A stretch of 64,000 bases of DNA. Source: Actibacterium ureilyticum. GTDB lineage: Bacteria > Pseudomonadota > Alphaproteobacteria > Rhodobacterales > Rhodobacteraceae. The number at the start of each line of letters is the position of its first letter. Position 1 is the stretch's first letter. This document shows positions 51,759-59,700 of the stretch, piece after piece. The stretch is taken from contig NZ_NSBT01000024.1 in NCBI RefSeq assembly GCF_002285435.1, forward strand, positions 372,001 to 436,000. Reading direction: 5' to 3'. Below the pieces are notes generated by a model, which did not search any database, was not told where the DNA came from, and worked only from the letters and a program-made list of their open reading frames with translations. A program made the position numbers and the translations under genes.

Positions 51759-53648
51759 ATGAAAACCGCCATCGCGACCGTTTCGATCTCGGGCACGCTG
51801 ACCGAAAAGCTCGGGGCGATCGCGACGGCGGGCTTCGACGGGATCGAGATCTTCGAACAGGATTTCATCGCCCATGACGGCAGCCCCCGCGACGTGGGCC
51901 GCATGATCCGCGATCACGGGCTGGACATTCCGCTGTTCCAGCCCTTTCGCGATTTCGAATGTCTGCCCGAACCGCTGCGGTCGCGGGCCTTTGACCGGGC
52001 CGAGCGCAAGTTCGATGTCATGCAAGAGCTGGAAACCGACCTGGTCCTGATCTGTTCGAGCGTCCATCCCGCATCGCTGGGCGGGATCGACCGCGCCGCC
52101 GATGACCTGGCCGAGCTGGGCGAGCGCGCCCGCGCTCGCGGTCTGCGTGTGGGGTACGAGGCGCTGGCCTGGGGCAAGCATGTGAACGATCACCGTGACG
52201 CCTGGGAAATCGTGCGCCGCGCCGATCACCCCAATATCGGCCTGATCCTGGACAGTTTCCATACGCTGGGCCGGGGCATCAGCCCTGAATCGATCCGCTC
52301 CATCCCCGGCGACAAGATCTTCTTTGTCCAGCTGGCCGATGCCCCGCAGATCGAGATGGATCTGCTGTACTGGTCGCGCCATTTCCGCAACATGCCGGGC
52401 GAGGGCGACCTGGCGGTTACGGATTTCATGCGCGCGGTGATGGCTGCGGGCTATCGCGGGCCGATCAGCCTGGAGATCTTCAACGACCAGTTCCGCGGCA
52501 GCAACGCGAAGATGGTGGCCCAGGACGGCTACCGGTCGCTGGTGGCGCTGATGGATGACGTAAACCGTGCCGAACCGGGCGTGGTGCCCGACGCCCCCGC
52601 CATCCCCCCGCGCATCCCCGTCACGGGGGTCGAGTTCGTCGAATTCGCCGCGCGCGGCAAGGATCACGACCGGATATCGGGGCTGCTGCGCTCGCTGGGC
52701 TTTGCCCGTGTTGCCACCCACCGCAACAAGCCTGTCGACCTGTGGCAGCAGGGCGCGATCCGTTTCGTGGTGAATGCCGATACCGAGGGGCACGCCGCGC
52801 ATACCTGGAACGCGCGCGGCCTCAGCGTGTGCGATATCGGGCTTGGCGTGCCCTCGGCCCCGCAGACCGTGGACCGGGCAACCGCCCTTGGCGCCCGGAC
52901 ATTCGACCAGCCCCTTGGCCCGGGCGAGCGCGCGATCCCCGCCATCCAGGGCCTGCACGGGTCGGTCCTGCATTTCATCGGCCAGGACAGTGATGCGCAG
53001 GATGTCTGGCAGACCGAATTCGTGCCCACCGGCGAAGCGCCCCCCGCAGCCCCCCATCTGACGGCCATCGACCACATCGCCCAGACCATGAGCTATGAGG
53101 ACATGCTGAGCTGGACGCTGTTCTATACCTCGCTGTTCGAAACCCGCAAATCGCCGATGGTCGACGTGATCGACCCCGACGGGATCGTGCGCAGCCAGGT
53201 GATCGAGGCCGCCGATGGCGCGCTGCGGGTGACGCTGAACGGCGCGGAAACCCACCGCACCCTGGCCGGCGACTTCCTGGCCAACAGCTTCGGCACCGCC
53301 GTGCAGCATATCGCCCTGCAATGCGACGACATCTTCGCCACCGCCGACGCGCTGGGGCGGCTGGGCTTCGAAAGCCTGCCGATGCCCGACAATTACTATG
53401 CCGACCTGGCCGCGCGCTATGACTTGGGCAGCGACCTGCTGGCACGTCTGCGCGCCGCGCATATCCTCTATGAAGAGGAAAACGGCGCGAGTTTCTTCCA
53501 GCTGTACTCGCGCAGCTTCGCCGGTGGCATGTTCTTCGAGATCGTTCAGCGCGCCCCACATTTCAAAGGCTTCGGGTCCCTGAACGCCCCCTTCCGCATC
53601 GCCGCACAGAAGCGCCTGGCCCGGGTCAAGGGGATGCCTGTGGCATAG
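51759..53648 (+). CDS. quiC: 3-Dehydroshikimate dehydratase fused to an HPPD-like VOC domain (QuiC type)
   Basis: This 629-residue protein converts 3-dehydroshikimate to protocatechuate. The N-terminal TIM barrel of the xylose isomerase/AP endonuclease 2 family has the metal-binding stretches VGYEALAWGKHVND, GLILDSFHTLGRG, FFVQLADAPQI and ISLEIFNDQF. The C-terminal half (from about residue 295) resembles 4-hydroxyphenylpyruvate dioxygenase (HIAQTMSYEDMLSWTLFYTS; HIALQCDDIFATADALGRLG; FFQLYSRSFAGGMFFEIVQ), as in pseudomonad QuiC1. AAAGGA precedes the ATG. It ends the operon. Confidence 0.9.
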   Translation: MKTAIATVSISGTLTEKLGAIATAGFDGIEIFEQDFIAHDGSPRDVGRMIRDHGLDIPLFQPFRDFECLPEPLRSRAFDRAERKFDVMQELETDLVLICSSVHPASLGGIDRAADDLAELGERARARGLRVGYEALAWGKHVNDHRDAWEIVRRADHPNIGLILDSFHTLGRGISPESIRSIPGDKIFFVQLADAPQIEMDLLYWSRHFRNMPGEGDLAVTDFMRAVMAAGYRGPISLEIFNDQFRGSNAKMVAQDGYRSLVALMDDVNRAEPGVVPDAPAIPPRIPVTGVEFVEFAARGKDHDRISGLLRSLGFARVATHRNKPVDLWQQGAIRFVVNADTEGHAAHTWNARGLSVCDIGLGVPSAPQTVDRATALGARTFDQPLGPGERAIPAIQGLHGSVLHFIGQDSDAQDVWQTEFVPTGEAPPAAPHLTAIDHIAQTMSYEDMLSWTLFYTSLFETRKSPMVDVIDPDGIVRSQVIEAADGALRVTLNGAETHRTLAGDFLANSFGTAVQHIALQCDDIFATADALGRLGFESLPMPDNYYADLAARYDLGSDLLARLRAAHILYEEENGASFFQLYSRSFAGGMFFEIVQRAPHFKGFGSLNAPFRIAAQKRLARVKGMPVA

Positions 53649-53693
53649 GCGGAGGGTAACCCGCCGTTAACCTTGCTTGGCGATCTTGCGGGT

Positions 53694-54275
53694 ATGTCAA
53701 ACTATCTGCGAGCCCGCGCCACAGGCGCCTGCTACTTCTTTACGGTGAAACTCGCCCGGCCCGGGGATGACCTGTTGCTGCGCCATATCGATCTGCTGCG
53801 CGCGGCCTATCGCGCGACGGTTTCGGAACGCCCCATCCGGTGCGACGCGTTTGTCGTCCTGCCAGATCATCTGCACGCGATCTGGACGCTGCCGCCGGGC
53901 GACGAAGATTTCTCGACACGCTGGGGTGCGCTCAAGGCGCGTTTCACGCGCGCAGTCAAATCACACGGTAGGGTGGGGTTACACCCCACCGGTCCTTCCG
54001 CGTTGGTGGGGTGTAACCCCACCCTACCGCGATCCCGAAGCAAGATCGAAAAGGGCGACGGCGGGATATGGCAGCGCCGTTTCTGGGAGCATATGATCCG
54101 GGACGAAGCCGATTACACCGCGCATCTGGCTTATTGCTGGCGCAACCCGGTGAAACATGGACTGGCGAAGCGCGCGTCGGCGTGGCCCTATTCCTCTATC
54201 CATCGCGACATCCGGTTGGGGCTGGTCGGTTCTGAATGGCGCACTGAGGATTTGGATGGCCGATTCGGCGAGTAG
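53694..54275 (+). CDS. REP-associated tyrosine transposase (RAYT)
   Basis: This 193-residue Y1-type transposase of the IS200/IS605 relatives has the HUH motif in VVLPDHLHAIWTLPP (HLH) and the late Tyr in WQRRFWEHMIRDEADYTAHL plus NPVKHGLAKRASAWPYSSIH. RAYTs act on REP palindromes and are not flanked by inverted ends. The gene carries a BIME inside its coding region (residues about 92-112, coding RVGLHPTGPSALVGCNPTL) and its stop codon lies in a second BIME. Start ATG 53694 is chosen over 53673 by family alignment. Confidence 0.85.
   Translation: MSNYLRARATGACYFFTVKLARPGDDLLLRHIDLLRAAYRATVSERPIRCDAFVVLPDHLHAIWTLPPGDEDFSTRWGALKARFTRAVKSHGRVGLHPTGPSALVGCNPTLPRSRSKIEKGDGGIWQRRFWEHMIRDEADYTAHLAYCWRNPVKHGLAKRASAWPYSSIHRDIRLGLVGSEWRTEDLDGRFGE
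53966..54029. repeat. BIME: perfect 25-base inverted REP pair inside the RAYT gene
   Basis: The arm at 53966-53990 (beginning CGGTAGGGTGGGGTTACACC) is exactly complementary to 54005-54029 (ending AACCCCACCCTACCG), with a 14-base loop. Each arm is itself a small palindrome (GTGGGGT..ACCCCAC), so the unit can fold as one long or two short hairpins. The reading frame of the transposase stays open through it. Confidence 0.9.
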
Positions 54276-54334
54276 GGTGGGGTTTTACCCCACCGACACC
54301 GTCAGACAGGGTGGTGGGGTGAAACCCACCTTAC
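54273..54334. repeat. BIME: second REP pair, supplying the RAYT stop codon
   Basis: TAGGGTGGGGTTTTACCCCA (54273 on) and GGTGGGGTGAAACCCACC (54313-54330, followed by TTAC) form an imperfect inverted pair with an 18-base spacer. It is the same REP family as the pair inside the transposase gene. The first three bases, TAG, are the stop codon of that gene. Confidence 0.85.
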
Positions 54335-54344
54335 GCAAAGTCAT

Positions 54345-54371
54345 AAAAAGGAAGGCGGCCCGAAGGCCGCC
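54345..54371 (-). terminator. Intrinsic terminator (UUCG tetraloop hairpin plus T-run)
   Basis: On the minus strand GGCGGCC-TTCG-GGCCGCC is followed by TTCCTTTTT. The seven-base perfect stem, the very stable cUUCGg-type loop and the T-run make this a convincing terminator. It lies five bases after the stop of the small membrane ORF, so it ends that transcription unit. Confidence 0.85.
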
Positions 54372-54376
54372 CGACA

Positions 54377-54472
54377 TCAGACAAAGAGCCCGATTATCGT
54401 CAAGACGAGTGAGATGGTGCCGACAACATCGGCATAAGTAACCCGTCCTTCCAGTCGGAAGATGAACCGCAT
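54377..54472 (-). CDS. Small membrane peptide ORF (31 codons), unknown function
   Basis: The ORF reads MRFIFRLEGRVTYADVVGTI followed by SLVLTIIGLFV and TGA. The second half is a single hydrophobic helix. It may begin nine codons earlier (ATG 54499, adding MSGIAKVNP), and the same frame is open without an ATG for about 27 more codons upstream. TAAGG about nine bases before ATG 54472 could serve as ribosome-binding site. It lies directly before a strong terminator and after a structured leader. It could be a type I toxin-like or regulatory membrane peptide; nothing in the sequence proves translation. Confidence 0.4.
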   Translation of the reverse strand: MRFIFRLEGRVTYADVVGTISLVLTIIGLFV

Positions 54473-54480
54473 AGGATTAA

Positions 54481-54769
54481 CCTTAGCGATGCCCGACATG
54501 TCGAGCCATTTCGTTGGCTCAGTACTTCTATACCGCCCTAGCGAGGCGGTTCGGAACGCTCCTGATGTACACTTGGAGCCACCTTTCGACGGCTACCCGC
54601 TCGGATTGTCCAGAACTATGCTGGGTTCCGTCGGACCGCCTTAGCAGGTACCCCGCTAAGGGCCCACACAGCCCCGCTAAGGGCTAGCCAACTTCAGAAG
54701 ATTGCGGGCGCCGCAGGTCGGGCGCCCAGCGCATCCACGTCGAATCAGCCCCGCCGATTCTTGCTGGTT
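54481..54769 (-). ncRNA. Highly structured leader or stable RNA of unknown class
   Basis: About 290 bases between a promoter and the small ORF fold into several perfect local hairpins: GGGCGCC/GGCGCCC (54706-54727), CCTTAGC/GCTAAGG (54639-54661), GGAGC/GCTCC (54558-54579), ACCGCC/GGCGGT (54532-54550) and GAGCCA/TGGCTC (54503-54520). The motif CCCTTAGCGGGG appears twice. The 5' part has GGGGCTGATTCGACG, which recalls the tmRNA start, but no tag reading frame or CCA end was found. I can name no known RNA class. Confidence 0.5.
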
Positions 54770-54775
54770 AAGAAT

Positions 54776-54804
54776 AGAATATCGGCACAAACAGCGAACA
54801 TCAA
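54776..54804 (-). promoter_or_regulatory. Sigma-70-type promoter for the structured transcript
   Basis: On the minus strand TTGATG (54799-54804) and TATTCT (54776-54781) are separated by exactly 17 bases, and the surrounding DNA is AT-rich compared with the genome. Transcription would start near 54769 and run through the hairpin region and small ORF to the terminator at 54345. It lies just after the ettA stop. Confidence 0.65.
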
Positions 54805-54837
54805 GTAATTTTGCTGTCATATTCGAACATCTGCACC

Positions 54838-56493
54838 CTACCGCGTGAACTTCTTGTACTTCACCCGCGTCGGCTCGACGCTGTCCGGTCCCAGACGGCG
54901 GATCTTGTCTTCCTCATAGGCCTCGAAGTTGCCTTCGAACCATTCCACATGCGCCTCGCCCTCGAACGCCAGGATGTGGGTACACAGACGGTCCAGGAAG
55001 AAACGGTCGTGGCTGATGATGACCGCGCAGCCGGCGAAATCTTCCAAAGCGGCTTCCAGCGCCTGCAGGGTTTCGACATCCAGATCGTTGGTCGGTTCGT
55101 CCAGCAGCAGCACGTTGCCGCCCGATTTCAGCAGCTTGGCCATGTGCACGCGGTTGCGTTCACCGCCCGACAGCATGCCGACTTTCTTTTGCTGGTCGCC
55201 GCCCTTGAAGTTGAAGGACGAGCAATAGGCGCGGGAATTGACCTGGGCGTCGCCCAGTTCGATCTGTTCCGCCCCGCCCGAGATCTCTTCCCACACGGTC
55301 TTGTTGCCATCCAGCGCGTCGCGCGACTGATCGACATAGGAAAGCTGCACCGTGTCGCCGAAGCTGACGCTGCCCTCGTCAGGCTGTTCCTGACCGGTCA
55401 GCATGCGGAAAAGGGTCGATTTACCCGCACCGTTGGGGCCGATCACGCCGACAATACCGCCGGGCGGCAGGGCGAAGGTCAGATCCTCGATCAGCAACCG
55501 GTCGCCATAGCCTTTTTTCAGGCCCTCGACCTCGATCACCTTGCTGCCCAGACGCGGGCCGTTGGGGATGATGATCTGCGCGCGGGACAGTTTCTCGCGC
55601 TCGGACTGGCCGGCCAGTTCCTCGTACGCCGCGATCCGGGCCTTGGATTTCGCCTGCCGCGCCTTGGCGCCGGCGCGGATCCATTCCAGCTCGCGCTCCA
55701 GCACTTTCTGCTTGGACTTGTCCTCGCGGCTTTCCTGCTCCAGCCGCTTGGCCTTCTGCTCCAGCCACGCGGAATAGTTCCCCTCGTAGGGGATGCCGCG
55801 GCCGCGGTCGAGCTCCAGGATCCAGCCGGTGATGTCATCCAGGAAATAGCGGTCGTGGGTGACGCACAGGATCGTGCCCTTGTAGTCGATCAGGTGCTTT
55901 TGCAGCCAGGCGATGGTTTCGGCGTCCAGGTGGTTGGTCGGTTCGTCCAGCAGCAACATGTCGGGCGCTTCCAGCAGCAGCTTGCAGAGCGCGACACGGC
56001 GTTTTTCACCGCCCGACAGGGTTTCGACCGGCGCATCGTCGGGCGGGCAGCGCAACGCCTCCATCGCGACGTCGATCTGGCTGTCCAGGTCCCACAGGTT
56101 GTTGCTGTCGATCTCGTCCTGCAGGGCGGCCATCTCATCGGCTGTCTCGTCGGAGTAATTCATCGCCAGTTCGTTGAACCGGTCCAGCTTGGCCTTTTTC
56201 TCGGCCACGCCCAGCATCACGTTTTCGCGCACCGACAGGTTGGCATCCAGCTCGGGCTCCTGCGGCAGATAGCCGACCTTGGCGCCCTTGGCGGCCCAGG
56301 CCTCGCCGGTGAAGTCCTTGTCGATCCCGGCCATGATGCGCAGCAGCGTGGACTTACCCGCGCCGTTGACCCCCACGACGCCGATCTTGACGCCGGGCAA
56401 GAAGGACAGGCGGATATTCTCGAAACACTTCTTGCCGCCGGGATAGGTCTTGGACACCCCATCCATGTGATAGACGTACTGATACGAAGCCAT
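54838..56493 (-). CDS. ettA: ABC-F protein EttA, energy-dependent translational throttle
   Basis: EttA binds the ribosomal E site and gates entry to elongation according to ADP/ATP. The 551-residue protein has two ABC domains ([16 protein letters not shown] and [32 protein letters not shown] and [26 protein letters not shown] and [11 protein letters not shown]) joined by the arm/linker region ([20 protein letters not shown]) and no membrane helices. ATG 56493 ([20 protein letters not shown]) has AAGGGA nine bases upstream and is preferred to 56502. Confidence 0.95.
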   Translation of the reverse strand: MASYQYVYHMDGVSKTYPGGKKCFENIRLSFLPGVKIGVVGVNGAGKSTLLRIMAGIDKDFTGEAWAAKGAKVGYLPQEPELDANLSVRENVMLGVAEKKAKLDRFNELAMNYSDETADEMAALQDEIDSNNLWDLDSQIDVAMEALRCPPDDAPVETLSGGEKRRVALCKLLLEAPDMLLLDEPTNHLDAETIAWLQKHLIDYKGTILCVTHDRYFLDDITGWILELDRGRGIPYEGNYSAWLEQKAKRLEQESREDKSKQKVLERELEWIRAGAKARQAKSKARIAAYEELAGQSEREKLSRAQIIIPNGPRLGSKVIEVEGLKKGYGDRLLIEDLTFALPPGGIVGVIGPNGAGKSTLFRMLTGQEQPDEGSVSFGDTVQLSYVDQSRDALDGNKTVWEEISGGAEQIELGDAQVNSRAYCSSFNFKGGDQQKKVGMLSGGERNRVHMAKLLKSGGNVLLLDEPTNDLDVETLQALEAALEDFAGCAVIISHDRFFLDRLCTHILAFEGEAHVEWFEGNFEAYEEDKIRRLGPDSVEPTRVKYKKFTR

Positions 56494-56574
56494 GTCGCGC
56501 ATCCCTTGATTGCCGTTTGCCGTGGTGTAGCCGAGCGGACGGGCAAGGGCAATTGGCGCTGTGGCGCAAAGGGC

Positions 56575-57876
56575 CTAGGGTCCGGGCGAAAGCGCGGCGG
56601 CAAGCCGCGCGCGCAGCTTCGCGCCCTTGTGCGGGTTCAGCTGCTCCAGCCAGGCGATGCGCCCCTCAAGCCGGGTCAGAAAGGCGCGGTCGCCCCGGCG
56701 CGGATCGGCGGGATCGGACAGGTGGTGGATCTGTGCCTTGAGCCGGTCATAGTCGCGGCGCGACAGGTTCAGGTGCTGGTTCACCACGATGCCGGTGACG
56801 GTCTGGCGGTGATGGGCTGGCTGCACGCGCGTCTTGGCCGGGTTCAGGTGAAAACCGCAATCGGCGACGATGCCGGGAAGCGCGGCGCGCAGCACCGGGG
56901 CAATGCGCGCATCGCCCGAAAAGCACAGATCATCGGCATAACGGGTATAGGTCGCGTCCAAACGCCGGGCCAATCCCGCCAACCGCGTATCCAGCGTAAA
57001 GGCCACCAGATTGGCCAGCGCGGGCGAGGTTGGCGCGCCCTGCGGCAAATGGCGGCTGCTCAGGTGCCCGGCCGCCGCCAGCCCCGGCGTCGTCAGCACC
57101 CGCGCCGGTGTGTGCGCGGTGCAAAGCCCGGTCAGGTGCCGCGCCACGGGGGCGGGATAGCCAAAGCCGCGAAACAGCCCGTAAACGCGGTGCTGCGCGA
57201 TCGACGGAAAGAACGCCGCCAGGTCGAACCGGACCACACCCCCCTCGCCCGCATGGCGGGCGGCGGCCATGGTGCAGTTCCGCCCGGCACGAAAGCCGAA
57301 AGCCGCGTCATGCGGCGGCACCCGCGCCAGGATCCCCCGCAGGATGCGGCGCTGCAGGGTCTTCAACAACGGCTTCGGCTCTTCGATCAGACGCAGGGTG
57401 CCGTCGCGCTTGGGGCGCAGGTGATGCCGGTAATGCGGGGCAAAGGCGTTGTCGGTCTGCGCCGACAGGCCCTTGAGATCGGCAAACCGGGTCAGTTGCG
57501 CGGTGGTCAAGCCCAGCCAGTCGGCCAGCTCTTCTGGGGTGGTCAGCGCGGGCAGTCCGCAGGTGGCGAAGGCCGGGATCGGCTGGAACCGCGCCGGGGT
57601 CCAGATATAGGCGGGCAATTCCCCGGTCTTGTCCGAGAACCGGACCAAAGCCCGCGCGGCGGGGCCGTCGCTTAGCGCCGCGGCGATCCGCTCCTCATCC
57701 GGGCTGGCGGCACCGGGAAAGCGGTCGTGCAGGTGGCGGGCGATGTCGCCCGCGCGGCTCTGAAACCGGCGGGGCAGCCGCCGGCGCAGATGCGCCGCGA
57801 TCTGGTCGGCGGTCCAGTCGACATGCACCAATCCGCTGGCCAGCGCGGCAAAGACCGGATCGACGAGAACGCTCAT
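56575..57876 (-). CDS. Retron-type reverse transcriptase
   Basis: This 433-residue RT would copy the adjacent msr-msd RNA into msDNA. The RT core starts near residue 150 (RPKRDGTLRLIEEPKPLLKT) with motif A RFDLAAFFPSI (216-226), motif B QGAPTSPALANL (279-290), catalytic YADD at 313-316 and the retron-type VTG in RQTVTGIVVNQHLNLSRRDY (360-362). An N-terminal extension of about 150 residues (ALTTPEELADWLGL before the core) is longer than in short E. coli retron RTs and recalls myxobacterial ones. The ATG lies four bases after the a2 element. No fused effector domain is visible. Confidence 0.92.
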   Translation of the reverse strand: MSVLVDPVFAALASGLVHVDWTADQIAAHLRRRLPRRFQSRAGDIARHLHDRFPGAASPDEERIAAALSDGPAARALVRFSDKTGELPAYIWTPARFQPIPAFATCGLPALTTPEELADWLGLTTAQLTRFADLKGLSAQTDNAFAPHYRHHLRPKRDGTLRLIEEPKPLLKTLQRRILRGILARVPPHDAAFGFRAGRNCTMAAARHAGEGGVVRFDLAAFFPSIAQHRVYGLFRGFGYPAPVARHLTGLCTAHTPARVLTTPGLAAAGHLSSRHLPQGAPTSPALANLVAFTLDTRLAGLARRLDATYTRYADDLCFSGDARIAPVLRAALPGIVADCGFHLNPAKTRVQPAHHRQTVTGIVVNQHLNLSRRDYDRLKAQIHHLSDPADPRRGDRAFLTRLEGRIAWLEQLNPHKGAKLRARLAAALSPGP

Positions 57877-57880
57877 GGGC

Positions 57881-58028
57881 AGAAACGGGCCTCAACCTGT
57901 CGTGTCCTGCATGACCCGCACTGGGTGCAGCCCAGTCCCGGTCATGCGCCGAATGTCCAGTGTAACGAGATTTGGGCGGGGAAGCCCCGCCCGGCCGGTT
58001 GCGCGGCCGCTTGAGACCCGTTTCTGTG
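57881..58028 (-). ncRNA. Retron msr-msd RNA
   Basis: On the minus strand a1 AGAAACGGGTCTCAA (58011-58025) pairs along all 15 bases with a2 TTGAGGCCCGTTTCT (57881-57895), with one T-G wobble. The base right after a1 is G (58010) in the context AAGC, the expected branch guanosine. Two msr hairpins follow: GGCCG/CGGCC and GGGCGGGG/CCCCGCCC (57974-57992, three-base loop). The msd stem is GCATGACC/GGTCATGC (57909-57916 with 57940-57947) capped by CTGGG/CCCAG. The msDNA would be short, roughly 60-75 nt. The RT gene starts four bases after a2. Confidence 0.88.
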
Positions 58029-58034
58029 CGCCCC

Positions 58035-58062
58035 AGCCTAGCCGGTTTCCGGGCTCCGTCAA
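58035..58062 (-). promoter_or_regulatory. Retron promoter
   Basis: TTGACG (58057-58062) and TAGGCT (58035-58040) on the minus strand are 16 bases apart. Transcription starting about seven bases downstream would begin in GGGGCGC just before a1, exactly where the msr RNA should start. It lies 19 bases beyond the stop of the MarR-GNAT gene. Confidence 0.65.
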
Positions 58063-58080
58063 CGGTCTGGCCGGGGCCGG

Positions 58081-58956
58081 TTACAGGCGCTTTTCGAAGA
58101 ACACATCCGGATAGGGATCGTCGTTGAACCGCCCGATCCGCTGCCAACCGGCGTTTTCATAAAGCGCCACCGCCTCAGGCAGGGCGGAATTGGTGTCCAG
58201 CCGCAGCGTATCGATGCCCAGATCGCGCGCGGTATCCTCGATCCGTGTCATCAGCCGCCGCGCCAGCCCCAGACCGCGCGCGGCGGGCGACACCCAAAGC
58301 CGCTTGACCTCGGCCACCGGACCGCCCGAACCCTTGAGGCCCGCACAGCCCAGCGGCAGACCGTCGGACAGCGCGATCAGGAAGACACCGCGCGGGCGGC
58401 GCATGTCATCGGCATCGGGATCGCGGCTGAGGTTCACATCGAACCCCTGTTCGAAACGCTGCTGAAGCTCGGCGTAATAGGCGCTCAGGCAGCTGCGGGC
58501 CTCCGCGCCCTGGGGGTCGCATTCAACCAGCGCAATCGCATCGCGGGACAGCGCCGTTGCCACCAGATCCATCGCCGCCAGCAGCGCGCCGGGATCGGGA
58601 TGCGTCCGCAACAGCCGTTCGGCATGGGCATCGGACAGCGATTCATAGGCCGCGAATTCCGCCAACCCGGCCTCGGTCAATTCGGCAATGCGGTGCCGGG
58701 CGTCGTCGGGATCGGTACGCAGGCGCACCAGCCCCTCGTCCACCAGCCCCTTGAGCATCCGGCTGAGCAGGCTTTTGTCGACCCGCAGCCGGTCGCGGAT
58801 ATCGGCCACCGCGCAGCCGCCCGCCCCGATCGCGTGAATGACCCGCGCCGGCCCCAAGGGTCGCCCGCGCCCCAGGAACGAACTGTCCAGCACCCCGGTT
58901 TGCGAGGTCACGGCGCGGTTGAAACGGCGGATACGGGTGATCGGGTCGAATTCCAT
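58081..58956 (-). CDS. MarR-type helix-turn-helix fused to GNAT acetyltransferase
   Basis: This 291-residue protein has an N-terminal MarR winged helix ([40 protein letters not shown]) and, from about residue 145, a GNAT domain with the acetyl-CoA loop [20 protein letters not shown] and [10 protein letters not shown]. Such bifunctional proteins regulate transcription or acetylate small molecules; neither target is evident. It is upstream of, and in the same direction as, the retron, but the retron has its own promoter. Confidence 0.85.
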   Translation of the reverse strand: MEFDPITRIRRFNRAVTSQTGVLDSSFLGRGRPLGPARVIHAIGAGGCAVADIRDRLRVDKSLLSRMLKGLVDEGLVRLRTDPDDARHRIAELTEAGLAEFAAYESLSDAHAERLLRTHPDPGALLAAMDLVATALSRDAIALVECDPQGAEARSCLSAYYAELQQRFEQGFDVNLSRDPDADDMRRPRGVFLIALSDGLPLGCAGLKGSGGPVAEVKRLWVSPAARGLGLARRLMTRIEDTARDLGIDTLRLDTNSALPEAVALYENAGWQRIGRFNDDPYPDVFFEKRL

Positions 58957-59040
58957 TTGGTTTACCTAGGTCAACCATTGACCCGCGTCAATCCGGTGTT
59001 TGGCATTGACAGGGCGCGCGGGGGAAGGGATGCAGGCGCG

Positions 59041-59643
59041 ATGCGCCATGAACTGCCATATGCCCGCCCCGGTCAGGTGATCGGGTTGCTCGGGGGGTCC
59101 TTTGACCCGCCGCATCAGGGGCATGTGCACATCACGCTCGAGGCGATGAAGCGGTTCGGTCTGGATCGCGTCTGGTGGCTGGTCAGCCCCGGCAACCCGT
59201 TGAAAACCGAAGGCCCCGCGCCCATGGACCGCCGCATTGCCGCCGCGCGCGCGCTGGTGCAGCACCCCCGGGTCACCGTCACGGGGATCGAGGCGACGCT
59301 GGGCACACGCTATACCGCCGAGACGCTGAAGCGCATGCAGCGGCTTTACCCCGGTGTGCGCTTCGTCTGGCTGATGGGGGCCGACAATCTGGCGGGGTTC
59401 CACCACTGGGACCGGTGGGAACAGATCATGCGCAGCGTGCCCGTCGGCGTGATCGCCCGGCCCGGGCGGCGGCTGACCGCGCGGATGTCCAAGGCCGCCG
59501 ATGTCTATGCCCCCTATCGCCTCCGGGGCCGCGATGCGCGTGGGCTGGCCACGGCCCATGCCCCGGCCTGGTGTTTCATCAATGTGCCGCTGGATCACAC
59601 CTCGTCCACGGCGATCCGGGCGCGCGGCGACTGGACGCGCTAG
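59041..59643 (+). CDS. nadD: Nicotinate-nucleotide adenylyltransferase
   Basis: NadD adenylates nicotinate mononucleotide in NAD synthesis. The 200-residue enzyme has [17 protein letters not shown] (the (T/H)xGH motif), [11 protein letters not shown] and [12 protein letters not shown] with the ISST-like C-terminal motif. The ATG at 59041 is chosen; the ORF runs further upstream but the homology begins here. The rsfS gene that often follows nadD is absent; dacB follows 57 bases later. Confidence 0.94.
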   Translation: MRHELPYARPGQVIGLLGGSFDPPHQGHVHITLEAMKRFGLDRVWWLVSPGNPLKTEGPAPMDRRIAAARALVQHPRVTVTGIEATLGTRYTAETLKRMQRLYPGVRFVWLMGADNLAGFHHWDRWEQIMRSVPVGVIARPGRRLTARMSKAADVYAPYRLRGRDARGLATAHAPAWCFINVPLDHTSSTAIRARGDWTR

Positions 59644-59700
59644 GCCGGGATCAAAGGATCGTGGGTTGCCTGCGCGCGACGAATTTGATTCACTCCGCCC

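Noticed and set aside
54462-54644. A 60-codon plus-strand ORF in the structured region
   Set aside because: It is antisense to a promoter-to-terminator unit on the other strand and has no ribosome site or recognisable domain.
54481-54769. tmRNA (ssrA) gene, suggested by GGGGCTGATTCGACG
   Set aside because: No tag reading frame ending in a typical hydrophobic AA stop, no matching 3' acceptor strand and no T-arm could be found on this strand, so I leave the RNA unassigned.
54811-57675. A 954-codon plus-strand frame opposite ettA and the retron RT
   Set aside because: Antisense shadow; the minus-strand genes have full catalytic motifs.
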